Shown here piece after piece: positions 12,571 through 24,459 of a stretch of DNA of 64,000 bases. The DNA is from Stratiolaelaps scimitus. Its lineage: Eukaryota > Arthropoda > Arachnida > Mesostigmata > Laelapidae. The stretch spans positions 6,835,501 to 6,899,500 of the forward strand of contig JABWDB010000013.1 of the NCBI GenBank assembly GCA_019614645.1. The letters run 5' to 3'. Positions within the stretch are counted from its first letter, which is position 1. The number at the start of each line of letters is the position of its first letter. A program made the translations under genes and the position numbers. The notes under the pieces are model-generated. The model saw only the letters and a list, made by a program, of their open reading frames with translations, was not told the origin of the DNA and ran no database searches.

Positions 12571-14777
12571 GGAAACGCTTGCAGTACGCAATAGGTGCTG
12601 TTGCGGGGCGCTGCGTGGAAAAATTTTATTAAATTAAGGCTCGCACCACGAGGGACCTGGATACAGTCGTCGATCCGCTACTTTATTCTGACTCTCATAT
12701 AACTGCAGTGGTGCGATCTGTAAACTCGTTGCTTCGTGATGTTTTGTTGTTACAAAAGCTGGCCTCTACGTTATGCTGTTCAATAGTTAAATTGTTTCCA
12801 AGCCATTGTATTGTTCTGTTGTTTGGAGACAGCATTTTATGAAACACATAGAAATGCCTTAAAAAGGGTACGAAAAAGAGGTTTCTTTGCAATGCCAGTG
12901 GCAGGTGTGGAGTCGCTGACGACGCCATCACTCTCAAGTCTATATGTGATCTGCATAAGGCTGCTGACGTCAGAATGTTTCATAAATTATCTACACTACT
13001 CATGATTGATATATATATATTTTTTTGGTGTTACGTGCAAATGACTTACGTGGTGGCCAAACCGTCAGTGCACTCGAAGTCGCGCGCACTGACCGCATAA
13101 ATAATGTCTACGCCTAGAGAGCGGCTCGCCTACCAAGGCTTAAAGAATAAGCACAAAGTCAAATAATAAATACAATTGGATCGCTTGCTGTGCTAGATAG
13201 GTTTTGCCTTCACTAGGAGATTCCGAAATCTTGACTCCTCGACTCTGCTGATGTAACTTCTAATGTTTCTCAATTTTTCAAAATTTTGGGATTTATTTGA
13301 CCAGTTCCCAGAATTTGCAAGTTCGAATAATTTGGAAACTTCCAGCTGATCAAAGTCATTTGCACAATTCAAGAAGAACTAGAACACGCTTTCGAGGAGG
13401 AGTCCGTCATGTCTCCAGTTTCCCGCGAGGGGGATGCACCGAGCAACAATAAGCTCATCATAGTAATACATTTTGTATAAACACATCCTAAATATACTGG
13501 CGGGGGAATAAGGTTCGCTACAGTTAGGCAGAATAAGGTTTGCTGTTGCATAACGCGTTGGCGCGCACCTGAAGCAACATCTGTTTTAACGGTAAGTGCA
13601 CAGTGTCTGACCCTTACTTTAAGCCCCATCCTGATACTACACCGTGTACCCCACTGTAACGCTGACTTACGTACAACGCCCGCCCTCCCTCGGCGGTGCT
13701 GCTGTGGCGCAAAATAGTCATCATCACTCGGCTTTCGTGCATCTCATTTCATTACCACACGTAATCTAGTTATCTGTCTACTCCTCTTAGATGGGCGCTC
13801 CGCGATCTTTGCAGCGCCTTGTTAGGGTGAGGCCAAATCATGAGGTTTGTTGCGGTCACAACAGACAGCAACGAGATGAGGTAGCAATTTGCGTACATTT
13901 AATCAACTGTGCAGAAAGCGAAATATTGTGGTTAGCTCAAATACCAAGAAATAAAACTGGCCAAGTTCGTGACAGTAATATATTATAGCTAACAAACGTT
14001 GTTAATATAAACTTTATTCAAACATACAATAATTAGGAATAATACAATAATTGGCTATAACAAATCTTCACTTATTCGAGACTTATTTTCTCCTGTCGAA
14101 AATAGCGGCAATTAGTAGCTTAGACGGACATCATAAAGTCGTGGTCAATAACGACGTCCCGTCCCACTTCAATATTGAGGTAAATTGAAGTCAATCGCCA
14201 CTGTTGCGCACTTGCATTTAAAGGGGGCCGTCTTATGAAGCTATGCCGAAAGCAGTTCTACCGTGAACGTTAAACGTTGGCTGTGAGTCAGCGTTGAAAA
14301 TTTGCTTTTAAATCAATTGCCGAAACACGGAGATGAACGCATAACGAAATGGCTAGCGTTAGATACCTGACGGTGGCCTGGTGAAGCTTGTTCTTGGCCA
14401 AGTGTTGACTTGCATATTGTTACTTGAATTCCACGCAGGTCATAGGCATTCGTGTAACGGGCAGTTTAGATAGCCTTGCTGTGACAAAAATGCGTATTCT
14501 TGGTAAGTTGATAGCAAGCCGCTGTGCTTGGCCGGTTATTTGAACTCGAATCAATGATGTCCAAGGGTGCTCTCCAAGTCCAGCTTCACGTTAACGGACA
14601 TCAATGAAGCCGACCTCAAGCTGGACGTTCCAATGCGGCCATCAACGATCGAAGCACCTATTCCCTAGGTAAATTAGGGTTGATTGCATCATCACCTTGA
14701 ATTACCTGCCGATAGACTGTACAACGAAAATTGGCGACAGAGTGCGTCCGATTCAGAGTCGATACGGACTAGACAAT

Positions 14778-14878
14778 GGTAAATGTTTATTGGTTTATTA
14801 AAGGAGCTGCAATTTTACAATGCTTAAGCTCTCTCATATGTCACACAGCAGGGCTCGAACCTGCGGCCTCTGGCTTCC
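14778..14878 (-). repeat. tRNA-derived SINE, truncated copy with candidate target-site duplication
   Basis: Reverse-strand copy of the same SINE as at 1705, 42926 and 57546: tail TGGTTTATTAAAGGAGCTGC, body, then the B-box complement (GGGCTCGAACCTGCGGCC). It ends inside the anticodon-arm region. GACAAT flanks both sides (14772-14777 and 14879-14884), a plausible short target-site duplication marking a 5'-truncated insertion. Confidence 0.82.
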
Positions 14879-15242
14879 GACAATAGGTATATGTTGTGGC
14901 AAAATCCTCAAATCAATGGATTTGTCGAGGGCGATATTCACAGACGGACATTGAATGCCTTCCGGGAGCCACCCTATGAATTCTTATAGTAAACATACAT
15001 GTACATTATTGCTCCGCTACATTGCACAATCGCCATCTTAGGCGGATCGTCAAGTTCTCACTCATTGCTCGGCGTTCGGTTCAATGTCGTGCGATAGCGA
15101 TAAATCTACATTTCAAACCGAGGCTTATTACCAGTCTACGAATGAAATTTCAGCTTTTATTTATTGGACTGGTGTATTTGCTATAAATAATCGCTTAATC
15201 TATTGAGATGATCTGAAAGAAAGGAAACTACCATTTCAGAAC

Positions 15243-18200
15243 ATGTCTGATGATGTCGAAAACGTTGTATCAAAAGATGAGGATTATCTGCGTACGCATT
15301 TCCCTATTGTTGCCGGTGAAATCTTGGTGCACTGCAGTAAGTACTGAATCTCGTTACAAGTGCTATTTATTGTCTATCAGTTGATCGTGATTATCAAAAG
15401 GATTTCTAACTTTTTTTTGGCGTCATTTCGCCCTGTAGAAATTTGCACTGAGCCGTGCACCGAAGTCTAGATATCATGAGCACTCTGCCCCCAAGCTTGA
15501 ATGAGGACAATATTTTTACACCATTCGAATCCGATAGCAATACGCCTTCCAGCGTTCGCCTGGAGTTACTGGCCCCATTTTGAGTTGTTGACTCAATCTC
15601 ATAAATTTTTGCCGACGATATCCGCAACGAGAGTCAGGCCACTAATTATTTTAAACGGGCATATCCGCAAGATCCCTTCTAAAGGGTCGCGGTACACTCC
15701 CTAACTGTAAAATCTATGTTTAAAATGTGTGTTCACTGCGCCGTACGCTTCGTGTTATCATGTCACCAGTAATAACCCTGCGTTCCTAGCCTTGACAGAC
15801 AGAAAAATATTAGCAGAGGTCATAGGCCTCGTCCGATGAGACGCAAGCTCGTCTATACCCAAGTGAAGTCTCGTCACGAGTAACGGCCTCAACAAAGCCT
15901 TTGTATAATAATCTATCGCCCATCTCTTGTCGATTTGCGCAACCCATTGCTGCGTCCAAACCCTGTGAATGGACTTCGTTCAAGACGGGAGCCGTTTTTA
16001 AATGCGATCAAAAGTGATACCTTTGATTGATCCTGAATTGGACCTAATCGAGTATCTCGGTTAGGAAAATCTCACTTTTTGCCGTTTTTCTGGTGCATTT
16101 TCTCTTATCCACCTTCTGCCTTTTCTGCATCATATACGAATGCATACCGCATGACGGAAATAGGTGATTTTTCGATTTGACGCGGTCATTTCATCTAATT
16201 ACTGATGTACCAATATGGAAAATATACTACGTCTTAATTGAACTGAATTAAACTACTTAAGGCGACAACATGGCCTATGCCTTGTCGCCGCGCGGCCGGA
16301 TTCGTGGCACGCTCGTCGTGACAAACTACAGACTCGGATTTCGTAGCACAGACTTTGTCACCGTCGCGTTCGACCTGCCGCTGGGAGTGATTCAGGAAAT
16401 AATCAAGGTACTGTCTCGACTTCTAGTAATGCACATTTTTAGGCAACGTGCCAAAACCGTATAGCTCTTTACCGTAGCAGGATGTTCGCCACTCGGAAAT
16501 GGCCAGCAAATCGATGTAGCTACGTTCTCGGATACTAGCTAATTGTGTGGGGTATTTTTGCAGTATGGTCCCTCTAGTGTTCTTATGCTGTATGGGCATA
16601 TCTGTCGCGTCCACTTGGGCCATGGGAAAGGATAAATACGCACACACAGACTCGCAGACCCACTCAACATAACGGAGACTAAAAGCAGTGCTGTCTATGA
16701 CCAGGTGACGAAAAATAGGATCACATCGGACACAAACACCTACGACGTTGACATCGTCTGTAAAGATAGACGGACAGTAACGTTCACGGATATTGAGGTA
16801 TGAGTCTAGTATGAATGTGCAAACTGTTTTGTCTCTATTTAGATGCAGCGTGGTATGTGCAAATTAGTGGACATTACTGTCATTCCTATCAATTCTCAGG
16901 GTTGGCATCAATAACTACTATGGATACGCTATAGCTCACTTCGACACAGACACCGCCTATCGAATTAACGGAGCCGATTGAACGCCTTTGATATACGATT
17001 TATGTGACGATGTTGCGGTGGAACCCTGTGGCATCGAACAGTACAATTTGAAGAATATTCTCTTCCAAAAACGCTGATACGTGCCAACAATGCGTGGGCA
17101 ACACACGGATATGCAGTAAGCGCTATAAACATCGGGTTGGAAAATTTGCTTGGTCGCATTGACATTATTCTCAAAGACGGTGCTCCTTTAGTAATTACCG
17201 TTCCTAGGTCATACCATTACGGTATCCTAAAATCAAATGTGCACCAATAACATCATTAAGAAGCATGGTCACCGTCCACGTTTTCCATCGGTCTCAGTTC
17301 AATAGGTGGCCCTCTTCGGTATCTTCAGCCGCCCGGCAGATTCCTTTGAATCATTATAATTTTTGTTTACGTCATCTAACAATTGACGATTTGAGATATT
17401 TCAGAAATTCCCTCCAAACCTTCCTGATATCGCCGCGTTGATAAGAGTACAGTGCAACAAAACCATTTTCGCTTTCACCTACGAAGGACGATTCCAAGAA
17501 GATGGCTGGACCGTTTACGACCACAACGCTGAGCTTCGACGACAGGGTCTGCCCAGTGCAGCGTGGAGAATATGTGACAAGAATTCCAGGTAGGGCTATA
17601 TCATGGTATAGGCTGCCATCCGGTCAGCTCAAGAAGAGAGAAGACGCGACAGACCAGAGAAGGCAGATGTTGTAGTCCCTTTGATATACTTTCACGTTCC
17701 ACGCATACGGATATTCGGAAGGTTACGCAGCGTGGCAGAAAACTATGCCGAGTTGATCGTTGCGTTGCGAAGGTAACGTGCTTCCGTCTTTTGCAAAAGC
17801 ATACTCATACTGTCGCGTCTACTTAACTACCGAAAAACCATCACGCAAATAGTGGCCGCCAGCAGGTTACCTTTGAAAGTATCAAACTTTGCTGAAGTCT
17901 CCCGTTGGCTTGCATGACTTTCCGTTCACCCTGTATATATTCTATATAATTGCGCTCGTGTGGTCTCCGCTCGTGTCAGACTGTTGTTGCCTCAGTGTTG
18001 TTGTTTTTTCGACTATATTTTAGCTACGAACTCTGTGACACATACCCGACGATATTCGCCGTTCCAACACGAGCCGATGACAAGATGTTAGAGATGGTGG
18101 CGAAAGTTCGTTCTAACAAACGTATTCCTGTCCTGTCGTGGATTCATCCCGAAACTCATGCCACGATTACACGGTGCGCTCAGCCATTTGTTGGAGTAAG

Positions 18201-18863
18201 TAGCGATTAGTCAATTTTAAACTAGAAAGTCCTTTTTTTGGGAGGCGACGACTGTAAGATTCGGAAGGTCGTAAACGTGCCCCGAGCCGTGTCTTGCTCC
18301 CGTCATCGGTTTGCATGCTATTGCGTTGAAACCGTGGTGCGGTCGATATGCTGTCAATGCCCTGTGACCAAATAATTGTTACCGCGTGGTCAGCCATAGA
18401 GGTCATTTTCTCATTATATATATATATATATATATATATATGAATTATTGCAGTTGCTTGGCATGCGCTGCAGAGCGGACCGACTGTACCTGTCGTATAT
18501 TAGGGAGGCCAATAGCCACTCATCGAAGCTGTACATAGCCGATGCCCGACCGTTTCTCAATGCCATGGGTAACCGAGTCACTGGTAAAGGCTACGAGGTG
18601 TCGTACGACAATACAGAAGTCATCTTCCTTGGTAAGCAATGGAAACCCCATGGTGGAGAACTTCGTGAACACATTTTTGTTGGAATTTTGTCATCGTCTG
18701 ACCCGTTTTTAAGCATTAATCGTTGTCAATCTGCACAGATATAGGGAATGTTCATGTGGTGCGAGAATCATGGCAGATTGACGAGAGCTGGCTTGAAAAT
18801 ATCCGTACGATCCTCTCGGCAGTCGTCAAAATGGTGAAATATGTAAGTAAACAGGCTCAACCC

Positions 18864-18896
<33 letters not shown>

Positions 18897-20175
18897 TAGG
18901 GAATTCGAACTTGCCGCTCGAACTTGCCGCTCTTTAAATTCGATTGACTTTTGACCTAAATGAGTTAGAACAAGATCCTTTGGTATGAGTTAGAGGTACT
19001 CCCCAGCTTTATTTACACACCACCGCTCTGGGAGTTTTGAAATAGCCAAATATTTACCATTTGCATTTCCATTTATAATTTTGTTATCTATTGCTTTTTA
19101 GGGTAGGTTGCATATGGAACCCCACCTATTGCCCGTTTTAATGCATGGAAACAACCATAATCACATGGCTTAAATCAGGAGAATATGGGGGTTGATGCCA
19201 TCGCTCAGTATTGTTCCCCTCCATCCAGGCCGTAATTTCAGCGGTGCGGTGAGGTCTTGCATTGCCGTCCAGTAACCACACTCGGTGCTGTCGATCCCCA
19301 CGCCATTTGTTCATCAATTTCTTCAACAAGCCGAGATATCTGAGAGCATTGAGTTTTTCGTTTGTTGCAAATATTTCGTAGTAGCAAACACCCTTGATAT
19401 CCAGGGCGAGTATCATCAACACCTTTCGTCCGAATCTATCTGGCATTGCCACAGACGTTGCTGCTTCACCTTGTCGGAGCCATTGTTTTGCTTGGTCCTT
19501 CTCAGGAGGTTTATGCAGGCTGACCCATGTCGCGTCGATCGACACGGTGTGTTCTAAGCGACTGGTTTGTTGCGTATAAGCCTTCAAATTAAATGTCGAA
19601 CACCACACGCATTTTCATCTGCTCAGCACTCAGTTTATGGGGAACCCATTTTGCATTGATTTTCTTCATCTTCAGTATATTGGTGATAATTCTATAACAC
19701 GTAGTCCGAGGAATCCCAGTTTTAACCGACAAAGACTTCATGGACCAAGCTCTAGTTTGCTCAAAAGGTGCCTTGATTCTGTCAATCCGTTCGTCCCTTG
19801 TCGCACCTGATTTCTGGTCCCCGCCTCGATGGTCATCGGTGTTCAATTTTCCGCTGTTAAATTGCTCGCACCAACCTTGCACCGTTCGCACGCATAAGGC
19901 ACCGTTCGCGCCTGCCGTACGCGTTCACTAATTGTCGATGGATTTCAGCTGGAGGGTGTCCTTGGAGAAACAAAACTTGATAATTTTCCGTTGATTTTTG
20001 GGGGAATCTGAACTTTTTGCTGCAGTGTTCATCTTTCTGATCGTATCCAAAGCACTTAGTGCTCGAAAGGAAATCACGTTCCTGTCGCGTGCCCACTCCA
20101 AAAATGGACGCATTGTATCGCGTAATTCGGATTGTGCGCCATTCGAAAGGCGTGCAAATTCGAACGGAAATCCCT

Positions 20176-20210
<35 letters not shown>

Positions 20211-23200
20211 AGGAGGTGTGGCAATAACATGTATCAATTCATTTTGAGCTCATGTATTTCATGAGCTCATGGTCAACAAGGACGCTTTAATCCTCATCCT
20301 TAGCGTAGGGTAGAGTTCAATATGGAATGGAAATCGTGTATTGGCTAGGCATGGAGTAGCTCATCATGGAAGTGCCGAGACGTCTGGAGTCGACAGCCGT
20401 ATCGCTGTTCTGAAAGGATTTCTCCCAGGTGGACGTATGTGAAATTGTACGAAGCTCATGTTGTACCCTGTTCCTTTACGCTTTACAAATTTGGAATCCG
20501 CTAAGACTCTGCGATTCAGATCTTCCTGACAAAACGATTGAGTAAATTCAATATATCTTAATAATGTAGATATGTTCTATAAAATGTACCTCGTACTGTA
20601 AACTTATATCAATAATTAGATGTAAACTCGTGTTTGTCGAAATAAAATAAACAGTTCCTCAGTAAAAAAAAGAACACAATATCTTCAAATATACTTCGCC
20701 TGCTTTATGGGATGCTATTCTTTGTGTCTGTAGGTTCAGGACGAGAAGGCGTCGGTCATTGTCCATTGCAGTAATGGATGGGATCGGACCCCACAACTTA
20801 CATCGCTCGCCATGCTTCTTCTAGACCCGTACTACCGGACCCTTATAGGCAAATAGAGGATTTCGTAACATTTTTTTCCTTAGACGTATGTTGTAGGAAC
20901 AGGAGTACAGCCGAATTCATCAGCATGCGATGTTATATTCGATGCAGTTTGGTAGGATATGTTTTGAATTGCTGTACGCCGAACAAAGTACCAGGGCACT
21001 AACATGACGTAAATGAAACATAACAAATAAGGACCCGTAGGATGATGACACTCAAAGACAGCGCATATACTTCTCATTATATTAGGGCGGTACAATGGCC
21101 GGTCAGTTGTTTCGATGCGTCTCTTATCCCGTTTCGAGTCTTACCGCCTGATCAGGTATTGTTATTCGGAAGCGATCTGTTCAGCTCGACTCGCAGAAGT
21201 TGGTTTGAACAGGGAACGTGGCTGAATTTTCAAGGGAGACTCGTACCCTATATTAACACTATCTGTGCCTGCCGCTTCGGTGCCTGGACAGGTTTCGAGG
21301 TACTAATTGAAAAAGAGTGGTGCTCGTTTGGTCACAAGTTCGAGGATCGATACGGCCAAGGGAAACTCATTAATGAGAGCACTCGTTCCGCTGTGATCCG
21401 AAAGCGTAGTCCCATCTTTGTGCAATTCATTGAGTGCACTTGGCAGGTTGGGGACATTTGTTGTTTTCGTAAAACTCGATAAATTGGTAAGGTCAGCAAC
21501 TACCGGCCAAGGGGCCGATAGGAAGTAATGATATTTAGGGTGTCCAGAAGGCCGCCCCTGTTCACATCGTCATTTGACTAATTTACACTACGATTGACAA
21601 CAACTGGCAACCGACTACCTTTTTTTTCTTGTAGCTTTCTAAACAGGTAGAACTAACCCGCCGCCACCTGGGGACCAATCAGAAGTAGAAGGGTCTGCAG
21701 TCGCCTATCAATGAGTGTTCATAGAGTAACAACAATGTAGCGCCATATGACATTAGTTGGGTGACTTGTTCAAGGGTTGTTCAAGGGTTTTATATTCCCG
21801 ACGACAAACGGAAACAACAATATACATTGCATGACGACGAGAGAGCTTTGAGAGTATAGGCTTGCTTAAACATCATCGACGTTTTAAGGGTTTCCATCGG
21901 TTTGGCTTCTCAACAGCAGTATATTATTATTAAAATCTACAATATATTCTTGCTTCGTTGTAACGAGAGGAATAGGCGGAGCTAGTGATATACCCAACCA
22001 ATACTAAAACAAACTAGACCATGATTTGTGTTGAACTCGTCTGGAAACCACAAAAAAACAGCTGGACCTCTTTCGACCAACTCTTTAAATGCGTGCTATT
22101 ATTTACGCGTTTTATGCGTACAGTCGACATCACCCAAACTCTTTGTGGGCGAGCTAAGCCACCGCTGAGAAAGCGGCTCAAACAATCAAACGTGAATACG
22201 CAAATTTCCCCAGGTGATGAGGCAGAACCCCAATGCGTTTGACTTCAACGAGAACTTCCTCATCACAATTTTGGACCATCTGTACAGTAATCTCTTCGGA
22301 ACGTTCTTATACGACAGCGAGAAGATTCGTAGTGAACAGGTTGGTAGCTGACGAAACGCAGAAACAGAATTTCGCACACATCGAATTGAACCTGTTGTTT
22401 CTTCAAACAACGTACTGTTAGAAGGGTTTTAGTGTCTTCAATGCGTCCTACCAGATCACCGCTAGATTTTGAATCCCCGGTTCTCATCCTTAACCCAGTG
22501 TCCTGCAGGGCAGAAATCCCATTACTTAGCTGGGACGCACTGATTGCTGAGTGGATATTGTACTTGCCAGTTGGTGAAATATCCACTCAGCTCAGCGATC
22601 ACAAACCAGTTACGTTGGGCCTGTGGCGTCACGTCGCGAAGAACACTGGTGTGTCCAGCAGTTACAAGTGTCGCGGTGCCAAGATACCAAAGGCCATCCC
22701 AGTCACATCTCTTTGCTCGGGATTTCGAAGCTTGTCATATATCGTCCGCTCAACGTATTGATAACATGGGTCATAATGAAGAATAGTGAACATGTCCTCC
22801 CGCACTCAAGTGTATGTCGATAAATATATACCTTCAATTGTACTCGCTTGGCTGAAAATAGACAAGTCATTGTATTGTAAATTTCACCTACGCGAATGCA
22901 TTTCACAAAATTAATTCCCATTTCATGTGAATTCGCACAGAACGTGAAAGGAACTACACAGTCTCTCTGGTCAATGGTCAACTCGAATGTCGATTTATTC
23001 CTGGAGCCATCATACAAACACAGCGAAGCGGTTCTATCCGTTGAGCCTTCCTCTTGTCAAAAATGGCGAACGTATCATGATCGGTAAGCTGTTCAACGTA
23101 TTGATCATTATGCTGGACTCCTTTTGTCAGTTACCAATTAGCTATGATTCAGCGCTGCACCGGCGCGTTGGCTCACCAACAAACGGTAACGATTGCAATC

Positions 23201-24459
23201 ACTCATACATTTAGTCATATTTAAGATCAGAAAATATTTCAGTGCAACACGAAATATCGCTTCGGTTTCCGCTATAAACCTTCTCGAGTGGAAAATACCG
23301 ACAGATAGATGGGAGCACACAGCAATGGCATATTTGTAAAAAATGTTCGAACCGCTTTTTCAGATGGGAACATAAGTTAGAACGGCAGAAACGCATTGCA
23401 ACAGACGGAGTTCGACTTCTTCAACTGGAAGGAAATCGCTGGTACGTACAAAGCAATTACAATTCCCTCCTCAATTATACGTTTACCCTGAACATTGGGA
23501 CGGCAGAATTGTTTTCCACGAGAGCTCGTCCGATCCTCTCGCCATTCAGTGCGTGTGTTGGATATGGCCATGGAGTAATGTCATCATGTAAGGCCATCAT
23601 GTCTATATTCTAGTAGAATTCGATCATATCCTACTCTGCTGTGGGTACGAAGGCTTTAACGTCGACGAGGGTTAAAACTAGAGTTTGACAATGTCTTCGA
23701 GAAGCTTTCATCGAGTAGCTTTCGAAGAGGCCCATGGAGATCGCGGCAGGCAGCTCGCAGCGGCCTGACATTGAAGAACGAACAGTTGTCGCTGTATGAA
23801 ATCTTTGACTATGGGTTACCAGAATGACATTTCACATTTGGCATTTTGTTGCAACTTGCCAACTCGATAGTTGACTGAAACGAGGTGGACATAGATGTGC
23901 ATATGTATCTGTGTTGTATGTGTATATATATGTGCATACGTCGAGGTGCATAAAACACTCAATCTAATATGATCTTACGACTGTCTTTCTCACGATGAAC
24001 AAGGTCTCAGTCAACATCGTCAGGGGAATCAGTCGGGGGGATACCTAGCAACCTGGAAGGATCTAGTCAAGGGACAACATCTGACACCCCTTGAGGCAAA
24101 TGCGACGACTTGGAGGGCTGTTAACGAAGGCCACTGCCCGAAGAATCGAAGGAACCAACTTTCGCGTATCAACCAATCATCGAAGGAGGGGCAAGGAGAA
24201 TGTATTATAATATAATTATCGGATGTAATAAGATCCCATTGAATGCACCTAAGAGATGTTTCTTTTATAGATTTGAGTTGTACAAGAGAAAACCGTTACC
24301 ATCTGAGCTGATTTCAGGTGGTTCCAAGTGCCTCAGTATGAGCAGCACGTCATGCTAAAGTATGAGCCTATGTATATATATATATATATATATATATACA
24401 CGAGTCCGGTCCGTCAGAGCATCAAGCTCCGTAACACCGCAATACCATCGCCTGGGTGA
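15243..24459 (+). CDS. Myotubularin-family protein, tandem copy B, with altered active site (CSNGWDR)
   Basis: Coding exons: 15243-15336, 16262-16407, 16705-16797, 17405-17589, 18024-18195, 18454-18631, 18739-18842, 20734-20848, 21292-21446, 22214-22339, 22941-23083, 23364-23441 and a tentative 24318-24459. They join in frame to about 576 aa. GRAM motif VVTNYRLGF, linker [31 protein letters not shown] and [12 protein letters not shown] all fit the MTM1/MTMR2 class. The catalytic loop reads CSNGWDR (Cys near 336, Asn near 338). Active relatives have Asp there, so activity may be lost or changed. The donor after this exon is GC (20849-20850), not GT. The tentative last exon runs through a (TA)n tract coding (Tyr-Ile)n. 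If exon 12 instead ends at 23445, the protein stops at 24339-24341. A broken mariner fills the intron before the catalytic exon. Codons stay open in every other exon, so this is not an obvious pseudogene. Confidence 0.82.
18415..18441. repeat. (TA)n microsatellite beside a splice acceptor
   Basis: A pure TA run ends 12 bp before the exon 6 boundary of myotubularin copy B (AG at 18452-18453). It takes the place usually filled by a polypyrimidine tract. Confidence 0.9.
19086..20240 (-). mobile_element. Inactive mariner-family transposon copy
   Basis: On the minus strand, successive frames encode mariner transposase pieces: an N-terminal helix-turn-helix region (near 20110-19860), a middle segment with [13 protein letters not shown] (19891-19589) and the catalytic part (19608-19138) with [30 protein letters not shown] and PPYSPDLS, continuing one frame over with [11 protein letters not shown] to about 19086. 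At least two frameshifts break the reading frame. The catalytic Asp expected just before NARPH is Gly here, so the copy is dead. I could not find clear terminal repeats; a (TA)n run lies at the right edge. It lies in the copy B intron directly upstream of the converted catalytic exon. Confidence 0.87.

Larger units (their letters stand above)
9955..15242. other. Spacer between myotubularin copies A and B
   Basis: No host gene is visible in 5.3 kb. It contains a hairpin plus direct repeat (10530-10598), a degraded reverse transcriptase segment (12160-12570), a (TA)n run near 13010, a sequence near 14015-14040 shared with 46954-46985, and a SINE (14778-14878). Regulatory elements of copy B are presumably at the right end. 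An AG preceded by a short pyrimidine stretch lies three bases before its ATG. Confidence 0.5.
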
